Assembly: GCF_040958095.1 (NCBI RefSeq)
Contig: NC_091188.1
Span: 3,077,181-3,141,180 of the forward strand
Direction of reading: 5' to 3'
Source: Procambarus clarkii
Lineage: Eukaryota; Arthropoda; Malacostraca; Decapoda; Cambaridae
DNA length: 64,000 nt
Shown: positions 1 to 11,500 of the stretch, one piece after another
Layout of the letters: the number at the start of each line of letters is the position of its first letter
Position numbering within the stretch: position 1 is the first letter of the stretch
Made by a program: the position numbers and the translations under genes
The notes under the pieces: generated by a model
What the model saw: only the letters and a program-made list of their open reading frames with translations
What the model was told of the DNA's origin: nothing
The model's database searches: none

Positions 1-619
1 TTATTTAGAAAGACAGGTTGGTTTAGGGCAATTGCATTCAAGGTGTGGGGGCCCAAATTATATTTTCTTATATTGCTATGCAAAAAATGCATTCTATTGT
101 ATTTTTTGCTTAAACCTAAATTTATTTTTATGTACCGGTAATTCTTTTAAGTGACAATGCATTTTTTTTTTTTTCATCCAAACAATGTAATTCGTGTAGG
201 ATTTACATCTATTAAGCTTGTCAAACATTTATATTTGAGAGTTGATGAAGAGTTAGATTTTATTGAGAGTTTATATATATGAGATATTATTAAAGTGTAA
301 TGTGCATCTAGTCCAATAAATTGATTAACACACTTGAATTTTGTTATCCCATATTATTGCTGTATTTAAAAATTGTTGCATTGTACTTTGCACAGGGAAA
401 CAATAACCTTTTTCTGTTTTTTGGAGGCATAAGCAATGTGAAAACTACACTAAGCAGGAATAAAAATTATTACATGGTGTAATATTTAAGCAAACCAACC
501 TACACAGTAAAAGCTGTTTTCTACCTCATATGCTGCACTTATCCTTTCCACAGTGTTGTCTACCTATTACTATTCATAGTATTTTGCTCTCGAATATGTT
601 GCCAAAATGTATACTCTGC
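1..619. other. AT-rich intergenic, nothing recognised
   Basis: No exon, repeat family or RNA gene is recognised. The sequence is AT-rich and only short chance open frames occur. Confidence 0.5.
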
Positions 620-1045
620 TCTTAACATGTCCTCATGTCGACTTTTATCATCTGTGTTTTCATGTCCCCTTCCAGCAGCTGTGTCCTTATGTACCCTTTC
701 AGCTGCTGTGTCTTCATATTCCCTCACATTACAGTATTTGTGTCCCTCTCGTAATCTGCAACCTTGTGTTCCTGTGTCTCCTCTCACCAGACATGTCCTC
801 ATGATCCTCTCTATATCAGTGTCCTTTTATCCCCGCTCACCATGTATGATAGGTAATGATACACAGACGATCTCATTATCTATGTATTATCATATCCCAT
901 CTCCCCATCTGTGTCCTTGGGTTCCTTTTCATGAAATGTGTCCTCATATTCTGTAGTATTACCTTGTGTGTCCTCGTGTACCCCATCACTATCTCTTATC
1001 TTCATGGTCCCTTTTATCACCTGTGTCCTCGTGTTTCCTCATTTT
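620..1045. repeat. Decayed minisatellite, unit about 25-30 bp
   Basis: A run of imperfect tandem copies built around 'CTGTGTCCTCATGT...CCCTT/CCCTCAC', for example near 625, 650, 680, 710, 780, 825, 905, 940, 970 and 1020. Copies differ in length and sequence, so the array is old. The open frames here on both strands follow from the repeat period and lack any other coding sign. Confidence 0.55.
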
Positions 1046-1047
1046 TT

Positions 1048-1282
1048 TATTTTATTTATACAAGATTTCTTGTATTCTTGTAAAGTCACTAACATGCATA
1101 GCATTTGGGGCAGGTCCTTAATCTTAATTTTCCCTGGACTTGCCAAATTGTTTAACAACCAGGTACCCGTTCACTGCTGGGTGAACAGAGGCACACAGTT
1201 AAGGATTGGCACCTAGTCAATCCTCCCCGGCCAGGATACGCAATCAAGCCAAATCGCTTGTGAAGCAAGCAAACAAACCCTA
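1048..1282 (-). repeat. tRNA-derived SINE, family A, antisense
   Basis: On the minus strand this matches the family seen again at 4007, 4277, 16565 and 17040. In + orientation it reads AT-rich tail, 'ATTCTTGTA', 'CACTA.CATGCATAGC', 'GGGCAGGTCCTTAATC', 'AACAACCAGGTACCC', 'CCTCCCCGGCCAGGATACG'. Better-kept copies carry a tRNA-like head with box A/B-like sequence at the right end. This copy has a decayed head. Confidence 0.6.
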
Positions 1283-1977
1283 CAAGCAAAACGGATACAT
1301 TACTAAGAATGCATGAGCAAACCTGAAATTTAACTAGATACAAATACATATTCCAATCTCTGTTGTCAAAACCATGTTACTTCAAGAAATGGGAACTGAC
1401 AGAAGAGCAATCACTGATACTCCAAGAGCAGAAAGTAGTAAAGAATATTATAGGTCTTAAACTGAGAAGTATGTGTATGGAGAGCATAAAACATCCACCA
1501 GAAAGTGTGGCATTGTAATTGCCAGAATTAGACGGGGATATTACTTATGGCAGGTGATTGCAGGTAATGAATCTCCCAACAGTAAGTACTCCAGTTGTAA
1601 ACTCGGACACACTTTTCACTATACTAATGCCTGCCCTGTCATCTATGTTCTAGACCAAATGGAATGAGATACTTTGAGCTCATTTTAATTATTAAATCAC
1701 TCGCGGGCATTAGAAGATCTCATATACAGTACTATACTCTACCCAAAGTTTGCTGGTACATGATACTGGGATAGATGAATTTATAGGTCTCTTAATATGT
1801 ACTCTGTAATCCCTTGTATTGGATAGAGTAGCATCACACTGCTGTATACCCAAGTTTAATGTTGATATAATAATAATAACAATAATAATAATTCAGTGTG
1901 TTGGGGAACAAGCAGCAAGAGTATATATCTATACATGTTAGGTATATCGAGGTCCCCCCCCCTCCCCCAGGGTCAAA
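1283..1977. other. Intergenic, nothing recognised apart from a short TAA repeat
   Basis: No gene or clear repeat family is seen. A short (TAA/CAA)n microsatellite lies at about 1866-1892 and a C-run at about 1953-1970. Confidence 0.45.
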
Positions 1978-2165
1978 TTACTGACCCTCCCCAAAGATGT
2001 AAACCCACAAAAAGCTAACTCCTGGCCACCTATTTACTGCTAGGTTAACAGAGGCATGAGGTGATAAGAAACGCGTCCAACCATTTCTGTTCCGCCTGGG
2101 GTTAGAACCCAGAATTCACAATTGTGAGAAAAGAACGAACCCGACTGTACTACTGGGACCCAAGA
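1978..2165 (-). repeat. tRNA-derived SINE, family B, antisense, decayed
   Basis: Contains the family B landmarks in antisense: 'AACTCCTGGCCACCTATTTACTGCTAGGT', '...CAGAGGCATGAGG', 'AAGAAACGCGTCC', then a box-B-like 'GGTTAGAACCC' segment. The same order occurs in cleaner copies at 41089-41331 (+) and 61837-62084 (-). Confidence 0.5.
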
Positions 2166-2235
2166 TATGTAGCATCTTGGGATATTCTCAGGGTAATAGG
2201 TAGATTATTTAGATAAGGACGGATTATTTAACACG

Positions 2236-2455
2236 GGTGGTACTCTCACAAGGTGGAAGCTGAGTACCTAAATCAGCCACAGATATTATAAAGAATTTTT
2301 TCAGTGTCAGAGTAATTAATAAATGGAATTCGTTATGAAGTGATGTGGTGGAGGCTGACTCAATACAGTTTCAAATGTAGATATGATAGAGCCAGTTCCA
2401 AGGTAGGACCAAAGAGCCAAAACTTAACCCCCGTAAGCACAACTAAGTGAGAAGT
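2236..2455 (+). repeat. Non-LTR retrotransposon (LINE) 3' end, sense fragment
   Basis: Reads in sense 'GATGTGGTGGAGGCTGACTC', 'TTTCAAATGTAGATATGATAG', 'AGGACCAAAGAGCCAAAACT', 'CCGTAAGCACAACTAAGTGAG'. The antisense of the same tail occurs at 11385-11850 and about 58070-58150. From memory this tail is frequent in decapod genomes and belongs to a CR1/L2-like element; the family name is my inference. Confidence 0.5.
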
Positions 2456-2740
2456 TTTACAAACTGTGCATCACTTGCTAACTTTTTTTAATATACAGTA
2501 TTTAAGTATTTTAAATCATGCAAGAAACGTTACGTGTTTTTATAGTTTTGTAAAATAAACAAATACAGTGCGTCTGTACCTACTATAAGTAACGGCTGTA
2601 ATTCCTTTGTATAACTTATAAATAAAATAATAATATAATATTTAATAATGATCATAAAAATATAAATACACCGCTGACCATAGTACTGTACACGTTAATA
2701 AAACATTTGATATCTAAAACCTGTACCGACATTAAAACTA

Positions 2741-2759
2741 TGACGTCATAATGACGTCA
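2741..2759. promoter_or_regulatory. Two perfect cAMP-response elements (CRE)
   Basis: TGACGTCA occurs twice, at 2741-2748 and 2752-2759, three bases apart. TGACGTCA is the consensus site for CREB/ATF-type bZIP factors. The sites lie 120-400 bp upstream of a more GC-rich stretch that may be the first exon of PEX2. Binding and target gene are inference. Confidence 0.4.
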
Positions 2760-2859
2760 CATATCTTGCTTACGTTATTAAAATATTTTTTTTTGTTTTA
2801 GATAAAGTAAGATTGGGTTAGGTTAAATTAATTAAGATTAAGTTGGGTTTGTTTAGGAA

Positions 2860-3130
2860 TAGCGATGACGTTGAGAGGACAGGTTTTAGAGTCTAGACCC
2901 CTAGTTACATTTAGCAAGAGCAGCGGTGATCCGACGCCATCAACACAACATCCATCACCGCCTGCACCTTCAAACAGTCTTTGGCGCCCCGAAAAGCATA
3001 TTATTTCTCTTAATTAACTCGTACAGTTTCCGGGACGAAAACAAACAAACCCGTAATCTCACATTGCAGCTATCGCACAGAACAGAAGAAGTGGAAGAAA
3101 CAGCACTGGAGGCTGGCGGGTCATCGTGAC
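2860..3130 (+). other. Possible untranslated first exon of PEX2
   Basis: This stretch is clearly less AT-rich than its surroundings and ends at a good donor (CGTGACTG followed by GTGAGC at 3131). The PEX2 coding exon is preceded by plausible acceptors near 5390 (TTTCAG) and 5480 (TTTAG), so an upstream non-coding exon is expected. A 67-codon frame at 2926-3129 is not recognised and could be a short upstream ORF or chance. No transcript evidence is available. Confidence 0.3.
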
Positions 3131-3344
3131 TGGTGAGCCGCTATCAGGCCAATAGAATGATAGATACATGTTTTTTTTTTATAAAGTTTTAGCTGTGGAT
3201 GTCTTCGGTTTAAGTATAAGGCAATATGGAAATTTTAAATCTAGGCTTGCCACAAAATAAGGTTGATAACAGTCAATGCATTTCTGAGTTACATAGAATG
3301 GCATTTCTCCCTCTCATGTTTACTTGTACCTTGGACTGCTTGGT

Positions 3345-3480
3345 GATTTATTTTATTTTATTTATTTATTTATATACAAGAAGGTGCATTGGGGGGTTAA
3401 GAAAGAACATAGAAATGAAGTTGATTTTACATTCTTGTAAAGCCACTAGCAGGCATAGTGTTTCAGGCAAAGTGATGCCT
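3345..3480 (-). repeat. tRNA-derived SINE, family A, truncated
   Basis: Shows the TTTATTTATTTATATACAAG tail, then 'ACATTCTTGTAAAGCCACTAGCAGGCATAGTGTTTCAGGC'-type sequence, and stops before the tRNA-like head. Confidence 0.5.
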
Positions 3481-3534
3481 CGTCCAGGCTTGCCTGCCTG
3501 TACATAAGGTCTCGTACACTCATATTTCTGTAAA

Positions 3535-3610
3535 AACTACGGGCTCACCATAGCCCGTGCTACTTGGAACATTTTGTTCCAAGTAGCGAATCTTTAACAA
3601 CAACATCCAC
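3535..3610. repeat. Repeat with a perfect 13-bp hairpin
   Basis: Arms GCTACTTGGAACA (3559-3571) and TGTTCCAAGTAGC (3575-3587) are perfectly complementary around a TTT loop, preceded by 'GGGCTCACCATAGCCCGTG'. The reverse complement of the left part recurs at about 18540-18575, so this is a dispersed repeat and not a unique hairpin. From memory the motif is common in decapods. Confidence 0.55.
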
Positions 3611-4006
3611 ATTCCTGTGAGAACGGACATATATAGGGAGGTGTGGCTCGCTTCTTTGTGTATATATGTGTAGTGAAAGCTTACTTTAGTCCTGGACAAA
3701 GTTGCTGGTAAGCACTTGTGATGGTCTTATTAATCCACCCTGTGGTTGATAGGCCGTATTAGCCCTCCCTGTGGTTGATAGGCCTTCAGCTCAACATCAA
3801 ACCAGAGTTTTCAGTCACTGATACATGTCATGGCTAACTTAAACTCATTAAACATTTTTATTTTATTTAAAATTAAAACACAAGGAAAATAATTTTAAAG
3901 GAAGTTCATAATTGTTATTTTGTATATAAAATGTTTTACATTAAACTCATAAATCTCTTAACATTAGTAAAACCTGTTATTTAATTATTTTAATTTTAAA
4001 TTAATT

Positions 4007-4274
4007 TTTTATTTATTTATATATCCAAGAGTTCTTACATTCTTGTACAGACACTAGCACGCATGGCATTTCGGGCAAGTCCTTAATCCTATGTTCCCCA
4101 GAATACGACCCCCGCCAAATTGTTTAACAACCAGGTACCCATTTTACTGTTGGGTAAACAGACGCTACAGTTAAGGATTGGGGCCCGGTAAACCCTTCCC
4201 GGCCAGGATATGAACCCAGCACAAAGCGCTTGCGAAACGCCAGGCGAGTGTCTTACCACTACGCTACGGGGACT
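4007..4274 (-). repeat. tRNA-derived SINE, family A, near full length
   Basis: A nearly complete antisense copy: AT-rich tail, body, then a tRNA-like head whose minus strand reads 'CGTAGCGTAGTGGTAAGACA' (box A-like) and 'GGGTTCATATCC' (box B-like). A second copy follows immediately at 4277, giving two heads in tandem. Confidence 0.65.
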
Positions 4275-4276
4275 AA

Positions 4277-4497
4277 ACTAGCCACTAGCACGCATAGCAT
4301 TTCAGACAGGTACTTAATCCTAATTTTCCCCGGAATACAACTCGCCTAATCATTTTTACCAACAGGGTTCCCATTCTGTGATGGGTGAACAGAGGCTATA
4401 GTACAGTTAAGGATTAACGCCCGATCAATCTTTCCCGGCCAGAATATGAACCCAGACCAAAGCGCTGGGCAAGTGTTTTATCATTAGCACCATGCCA
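4277..4497 (-). repeat. tRNA-derived SINE, family A, more decayed
   Basis: Second antisense copy directly after the first. It begins at 'TAGCCACTAGCACGCATAGC' without its own AT tail, so it is either truncated or was joined to its neighbour by tail loss. The head is decayed. Confidence 0.6.
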
Positions 4498-5389
4498 CTG
4501 CTCAAAATGTAAAATTAATACAAAATAAAGGGGTGTGAAAAATGTATGAAAGAACTACAAGTCTTTTTTGTCTAGGATTCATTCTAGCAAATTTATCGAT
4601 TACTTCATTATAATCTGCCTCAATAGCCAACTCTTTCAATGGAGGGCAAAGCTAACCTCAGATAATCTATCCTAGGCCATTGTAAAATGAAGGTAGGATT
4701 TTGTGTTACAACCTTGTAAAGGATCATTCAGCAACTGCACTAGTTATTATTAACGTCAGAAAAATGTGGTCACAGCAACGTGTAAAGAGTACATTTGGAA
4801 CAACTTAACTAATCTTTGGAGACCAGATAATACACCCAACATGGCGCTTGTTCTATCATAAGACTGATCATAACAATTATTGACAGGCACAAGTTTTTAA
4901 TGGCTGGAAGAAGTATGTTGAAAAAATCTGCAAATGGTTACTATTTACACTTATCATTATCAGGTTTATTCCCACCTTACCATACATATCACCTATTCTA
5001 TAACTCCTGGATGTCATACCAATCTCATTCTCTAAGCTATCCCACATAAATAATTACTTTTCACTGCCGTTATCTCATATTGTGTATACAATGATAATTG
5101 CAACTTTACCTGCTCAAACTTTAATTTCACATACAAACACCTTTAATTCCAATATGATAAGTTATTGATTATGCCATTTCATTCTATTAACAGGCATATT
5201 CCAACAAATTATACCTGGTTTATTTTCACATTCCTTTATGAATTATAAAAATGCAAACTTTCAGAAATGATGGATTGGTATATTTAAGACACAATCATTT
5301 CATTGATTGTACATTTCTGTAATTTTAAATTTGAGCATTTTCTCAAGTTCCAACCATGTTTTCTTATATGGAATTGATAATTTCAGACA
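4498..5389. other. Upstream region or 5' intron of PEX2, nothing recognised
   Basis: AT-rich unique sequence with no exon or repeat recognised. It ends at a polypyrimidine tract and TTTCAG near 5390, which may be the acceptor of a 5' UTR intron of PEX2. Confidence 0.4.
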
Positions 5390-5506
5390 TGGTATCATGT
5401 GAAGTTTACCTACATTAAAGAAGATTAGAGGCTGGTATTATGGCCGTGGCTGTTTAGGAGGACAAGGCTGATATATTTAGTGGGACCACAACTGCACCTT
5501 CCTATT

Positions 5507-6382
5507 ATGTCTGCCCAGGCCAACAGCAAGGAATATGTACCCAGGATATCTCAGCTAGATTCCATGCTGCTAAGCAGCGAGGCATATTCGATAATTAAAA
5601 GTCAGTTGTTGAGTGCAGTGAAGTATGTTGGGCAAAAATTTGTTACAAAACTGGAACCAGAAATTGATGCAGGCCTTCAATATTTAATATTGAAATATAC
5701 TGTCTATAAGGAAAGAAGCTCGGTTGGTCAGCAACTTTTGCAAATCAAATACGAAGAAGCAACATCGCTACAGAAACTACATAATTATATATTGACTGTA
5801 GTTTTAGGCAGATGGCTAAAACAGAGAATAGGGTTCATAACCTGTATTATTACAAAGAATGATAATGCTAAAGCTGCTGTTGATCAGTGTGTTAATTGGC
5901 TTGAAATAGTGTACAAAGTTCTACAGATTGTCAATTTGTTGGTGTTCCTTCAAAAGGGATATTATCCAACAGTTACTGAACGACTGTTTGGGCTTAGACA
6001 CACATCGGCAAATCCAGGTAATGTGCGTAGAATCTCTTATACGTATTTCACAAGAGAGTTATTATGGCATGGCTTTGCAGAACTTTTGGCATTCATTTTA
6101 CCGTTGATCAATGTGCAATATTTTCATAGCATTGTAAAAAAAATTGTGCCAAGTTTAAGTGAAACTCACAATAATGCAGATGAGCCAGGAACAGAGTTTT
6201 CACCTCGTACAACTTGTGTTATATGTAACAAACTTCCAGTTCTTCCCCATAGTTTTGGATGTCGTCACTTAGCATGTTACTACTGCATTTACTCCAGTTA
6301 TTCTTCTGATCCATTGTTCTCTTGCCTTTTGTGTGGTCACAAGATTGACAATAGTGTTCAAATATTACCTACTAGTAGTTAA
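5507..6382 (+). CDS. PEX2: Peroxisome biogenesis factor 2 (peroxin-2, RING E3 ligase)
   Basis: Encodes 291 residues in a single coding exon. PEX2 is a peroxisomal membrane RING ubiquitin ligase; with PEX10 and PEX12 it ubiquitinates the import receptor PEX5 so that it can be recycled from the membrane. The N-terminal half carries family landmarks: R-I-S-Q-L-D near the start, then E-P-E-I-D-A and VGQQLLQIKY. The central part has NLLVFLQKG.YPTLTERL-like sequence (here YYPTVTERLFGL) and RELLWHGFAELLAFILPLIN, the hydrophobic membrane part. The C-terminus is a C3HC4 RING from C237 and C240 (CVIC) through GCRHLACYYC to SCLLCG. Human PEX2 is 305 residues, so the length fits. The open frame extends upstream to a GTG at 5480, but the first ATG is 5507. 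All RING ligands are present and the gene looks intact. Confidence 0.93.
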   Translation: MSAQANSKEYVPRISQLDSMLLSSEAYSIIKSQLLSAVKYVGQKFVTKLEPEIDAGLQYLILKYTVYKERSSVGQQLLQIKYEEATSLQKLHNYILTVVLGRWLKQRIGFITCIITKNDNAKAAVDQCVNWLEIVYKVLQIVNLLVFLQKGYYPTVTERLFGLRHTSANPGNVRRISYTYFTRELLWHGFAELLAFILPLINVQYFHSIVKKIVPSLSETHNNADEPGTEFSPRTTCVICNKLPVLPHSFGCRHLACYYCIYSSYSSDPLFSCLLCGHKIDNSVQILPTSS

Positions 6383-6438
6383 GTACTGTGCTGTATCTTG
6401 GTTTGATTGATGAATATTTTTGTCAGATCAATAAGCTA

Positions 6439-6444
6439 AATAAA
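6439..6444 (+). promoter_or_regulatory. Polyadenylation signal of PEX2
   Basis: AATAAA lies 57 bases after the PEX2 stop codon and is the first canonical signal downstream. Confidence 0.6.
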
Positions 6445-8484
6445 ACTTAGTATTATGTGATTTAAATAAGTGCTTAAGAAAATACTTTGAGTTGTTCAGG
6501 ATTAAAATATATTATGTTAAAATTGTAATTAAAAAATATATTATAACAAGGTAGGTCACTGATAGCTTTATACACATTCAAGTTCCAGATTATATTTATA
6601 TACAGTACAATATATCCTAGAAGGGGGACTTGGCAGTACCTAAGTCCCTCTCTCTACCTTCCCCCCCAAACTCCCAATTCTCTTCCCCCTCTCCTACAAT
6701 AACACTAACCTATAACACTATAAGAACAATTCACACAAGTCGTTTCATCAGCACACAATCTACAAACTAGGGTAAAAGTAAATCAAAGTTTTTTTGGTTT
6801 TTTTTGGCTTAACTGTGAAGCCAATCTTGTTCTCAACAATAGACCTATGGTGCTCCCATTTGTGAAAGATTGTATATACTTTTTAATATTAAAAGTTCTT
6901 AAATAATCTAATATGATTGTCATTCTATACTAGACCTTTGGCAACTGATTATCATATTTTGAAAAAATCCTAAAAGCCTTCGCTACCTTTCTGGGCATCA
7001 TTTAACAAAACACCATTTCCAATGCATCACCATCCATTTACTGATGCCTATACAGTATATATTTTGAAACGTGGTGCTATGCAAAATTTCAAGGACTTTA
7101 TGGACAAAGATATTTGTGATAAATTTATTAAATAATTTACTTAATTTAATTTTCAGAATGATGTCAACATGTCTTCACCTCACTACGGCCAAACTAAATT
7201 ACTTAGAATATTTTTATATTTTTCTTATCGTTAGAAATAAATATTTTACACTATAAACAAGGAGAGAATTCTTTAATTTTGTGTACCTGGAAAGGGACCT
7301 AAAATAGTGTAGTTTGAAGGTTAAAGGGCAAGTATTATGAATAATACTGTATAATATTTTTTGCCATGACCAGTACATATGGCAGTTTCCAATATTTAAA
7401 GAAAATAATAATAAATATAATTCAGATTCGTGCCATATAGCGTTGAATTAATGTCTTAAACATTGTGAAATGTTCGTCGATGTTGACACCAGACACTGTT
7501 TTCTTTGACACCTATCCTGACCTGCCCATATATCTATTTTCATTATTGTACTGGTACTAACAGTAAATACTAACTAACAGTAAATTTGCATATTTTTTAT
7601 ATAAACAGTAGTAATCTCAAACTTCAAATGTAACAAATATGACTGGTGTTATATTTGAGCATAATTCATAGTAATTGCACATATTTGTTGTTTTAAATTA
7701 CAACTTTTACATCAAATATGCAAATTAGTGAAAATGGCAGTTGATTTCAGTGATTAGATTATGCCAAGGGGGTAAGGCAATACTCTTAATTATTAGTTAG
7801 AAAAATAAACTAATCAATAACTTCACCTTGAATATACTGCATCTAAATATTTACTACATTGGCATGTCAAAAATAAAAGTATTTAATATTATGCAGTGTG
7901 GTTAAATGTTTATCTGGCAAACATTGTTCTCCAATTTGCCACTTTGATACAACAATGGCAAATTGAAAGTTACTCGGAGTAAGTCTCCTAAATTCAGTGC
8001 CCTCTTCCTTTATAAGTTCCCATCAAATTAACTTAATTGTGTTCATCTCTAAGTGGTTTATTGTATTTTCTTGTCAGTGTAGTAGTTTAATTGTTTACTA
8101 CCACTACATGGTAACATACTACTAAAGAAAATGTTAGAGGCCTGCATTAGGCTCTTAAAGGGTCATTTTTGGTTCCAGCTGTTAGTGTGTTACCTAACAA
8201 GAATATTTCCATTAAAATAGTACATATATTTATTTTTAAACATATCTTTATTTCTTAAATAAAAAATGAACCTGTGTAATGTTAGAATAATTCACAGGTG
8301 TTTAAAGCTTTAAATTCACTTTAGTTAATTATTGGGATTTGACCCACAACAGACTAGAGTGAACAACCCAAAGAGGTAGTGTCTTATATTTAGACAAGAG
8401 GCAAAGCCAGATGACAACTATCAGTCACAATTGTTTTCAGTTGCTAATAAAGGGTATGGAAAACACACACATTCATTCACTTAC
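6445..8484. other. Intergenic between convergent PEX2 and CCT4, nothing recognised
   Basis: AT-rich sequence between the convergent 3' ends of two genes. I see no exon, RNA gene or clear repeat family. Short TACTGTA/TACAGTA words are frequent, as elsewhere in the window. Confidence 0.45.
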
Positions 8485-8490
8485 TTTATT
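8485..8490 (-). promoter_or_regulatory. Polyadenylation signal of CCT4
   Basis: TTTATT on the + strand is AATAAA on the minus strand, about 105 bases past the CCT4 stop codon. Confidence 0.55.
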
Positions 8491-8594
8491 AATAATTAAT
8501 TATAAGCAAAGTAATGAATATTCTTGACCAAACAAAGTAAGCTGTGTCAAAAGTTTGACACTTCAAAACCCTCACGACATTTTTTCTAAAGGTT

Positions 8595-11500
8595 CTAGCG
8601 GATCACATTCACCTGAAAAGTAAAGTGGTAATTAATTAAATATACATATACTGTATTCAAATTCTAAAAAGAGCAAAACAATATTGAACTAATCCACAAG
8701 GGCAGTGACGAGGATTCGAACCTGCGTCTGGGTGCATCCCAGATACTGCCTTAATCGACTGAGCTATGCCAGGGTTACAAGGGTAACATCCTCGTCACTG
8801 CCCTTGTGGATTTATTCATTTGATGCATCACGTTAGTGTGATTGTGTGTGTGTGTGATTATTGAACTATTACTTGCAATTAGTTAGAATTCCATCCTGGG
8901 CATGTTTCCAAGAGGAAAGGAAAATTTTAGGGTATATATCAGGCAAAACATTTGACACCAAAACTCATGCTCCTAAAATTCCTAATGAAACAGTCGGTAG
9001 ATAACATAATTACTCACAATATCATCAATCTTGAGAATAGAGCGTACACACTCTGCAGCAAGTGTGATGGCAGAGGTAGAAACCAAAAGGGGCTGCAGTA
9101 CATTTTCTTCAATGATGTTGCTGATGCTTCCCTAATAAGAAAATACAGATACAGGATAAGTTTCTGACCATAGCTGATCAAGGAATCCCATGACCCATAT
9201 TTATGACCTCTCAATACCAGAAATTGTATATTCATTAATACAATCCCCACCAATAACACATACTGTATTAAAAAAAATATTCCTAAAGACAAAATGCCAA
9301 CATGGCATATGTATTGTACGATATGAGCATAGGAGGAGAGAGCACATGTACTGTATGGGCATTGGTAGGCTGTTGGCAAGAGATGGAGTCAGGACTTACC
9401 CAATCACCGAGGATCAGTTCTTTTATCATCATAAGTACATGTTTTTAAGTCAATGTGATAAGGCATTCTGAAGATATAGTGAAGCTTTGACAAGAAAGAT
9501 TAAAGTGAAATATAAATTGTCTGAACTTTAGAAAACACTGGAGAGCTTGGTCAGAAGACTATTCTTAAATAATGATCTTTTGACCAAACTCTTCAATATT
9601 TTCCAGAGATCAGAAAAGTACAGTACTTTATGTGAAGTTAATTTTGACAAATAATGCAGAAATAATATGACTATCAATTCCAATTCCTACTTTCATCGAT
9701 TTAAGGAAGTACCATTTGGGGGGGAGGAGAAAAGGGTAGCAATATATTAAGTCTGATGTAATAAAATAACTGCCATTCTCTGTACATACTGACTATACAA
9801 TTACAAAACCCCGATATAGAGCACCGCAAATAAACAAGCATTTTCATAACAGCAGCAAGTTGTTATGCTCCCTCAAACTGCAGACATCCAGTATGTTGTT
9901 CTCACACATTTGTTTTCTCTCTCTCTCACTCACTCTTCAAGTCAACTCCTCATAACCCTGGCCTTCCTACCTTAAAAATCACTCGCTACCAATCTATCAT
10001 CTATTCCTTCAGAGCATGCTTAAACCATTTTAATACATCTTCAAACCTGAGTCATCAAAATTGGCACAACATCTTTTGAAGACTTGAATTCTTACTATGC
10101 TTTTCTACTGCTTATAGAAATTTCACATTCTCACCACACCTTCATCACAGCCATATGCAATGAGAGGAATTTAGAAAATTTCATGCAGTTTTCTGTTCAC
10201 ATATTTCTATATTTTTCTAGGTAGGGATTTGATTGACTCGGTCATTTATTTCCAAGACTCATTCCACTTTTAATTTTGCCTCTATGCAATATATAACCAC
10301 ACTCCAGTTTTTATTCTCTTGTATAATTTTGTTCAACCTTACCCATCGACATCAAACAAAATATAACCTTACAGCTGCATTACTATACAGTACTTTAAAT
10401 TTAACCATACAGGAAACTTATTCTAAATGATTGCTAATCTCTAGCATTTTTTTTAAGAATTTCCCTACCTTGCGGACATTTATGCCAGCATGAGTTTCCC
10501 CACGGGCATGTCTGTTACGCAGCTCGGTCACTGTTGAGATGGGACTAAGACCAGCATTTTCAGCCAATATACCTGGGATTACCTCCAGAGATTCAGCAAA
10601 GGCCCTGAAATAAAAATTATTTATCACTAGCAAAATATACTTTGCACTAAATTTGTTTTCTTGCATATTCTAAAAAAAAAACTTTTCCCTTTACATCATG
10701 ATAAAAATACACAATGCAAAGGCAAGCAAAACATTTACTCATTGTACAATGCATTATTATTCCAGGAAAATGTGTATTCTGTGCACTAGGTATTTGCAAA
10801 AATATAAATTTATTAATAAAACATTTACAAATTACAGGGACATTAAGATTTAAGCCTAGTAATAAACATTCATGCCCTTCAGAATACCCTAAATGTACAT
10901 GGAGTATATAGCCAATGTCAAGTGATGGAGTGCTAAATAAGTGAAACCAGAACACAGTACAGTATATATGACCCACAATTTTAAGATTCATAGATGGTTC
11001 TGGAGAGCAAACTGTCACCAGAGGACCACATCATAGGCATAGTAAATGGGACCTATGGTACTCTGGCTCATTTCCAAATTAGCAACACAAATTGTTCCTG
11101 ACATACCTAACAAATTATAATATGCATCACATGTATAGTACAGTATCTACAAAGGTATCTCAGAAAAATACAACACAGAAGTTACAAAGGCAGCCACTAA
11201 ATGGCTCCATAACCTGACAAACAAAAACACTAAAGTAGAGGCATTTAAAATGCCAAACCTAGAAGACAGAAGAAAAAATGGCAGTATGATGACATACGTA
11301 GTGAAAGAAATTCCCTGGGAATATCCCTGGGGAAAAAATAAAGTTTTTTAATTCTAATTTATTCAATATTCATAACTTTTCCACCACTTGGTCTAATGCT
11401 CTGCAGTATGCTGTACTTACGGGGGTAAAGCTCCTTGGATCTCTCCACTCGACCTGTAACCAACTGTTGAATTCTAATGACTATTACCTATCATATCTAT

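Noticed and set aside
5480-5506. PEX2 start at 5480
   Set aside because: The triplet at 5480 is GTG; the first in-frame ATG is 5507, which also fits the family N-terminus better.
8713-8785. Working tRNA gene
   Set aside because: The anticodon loop lacks T33, the T-stem pairs poorly and the unit sits in a foldback; it is a tRNA-derived repeat.
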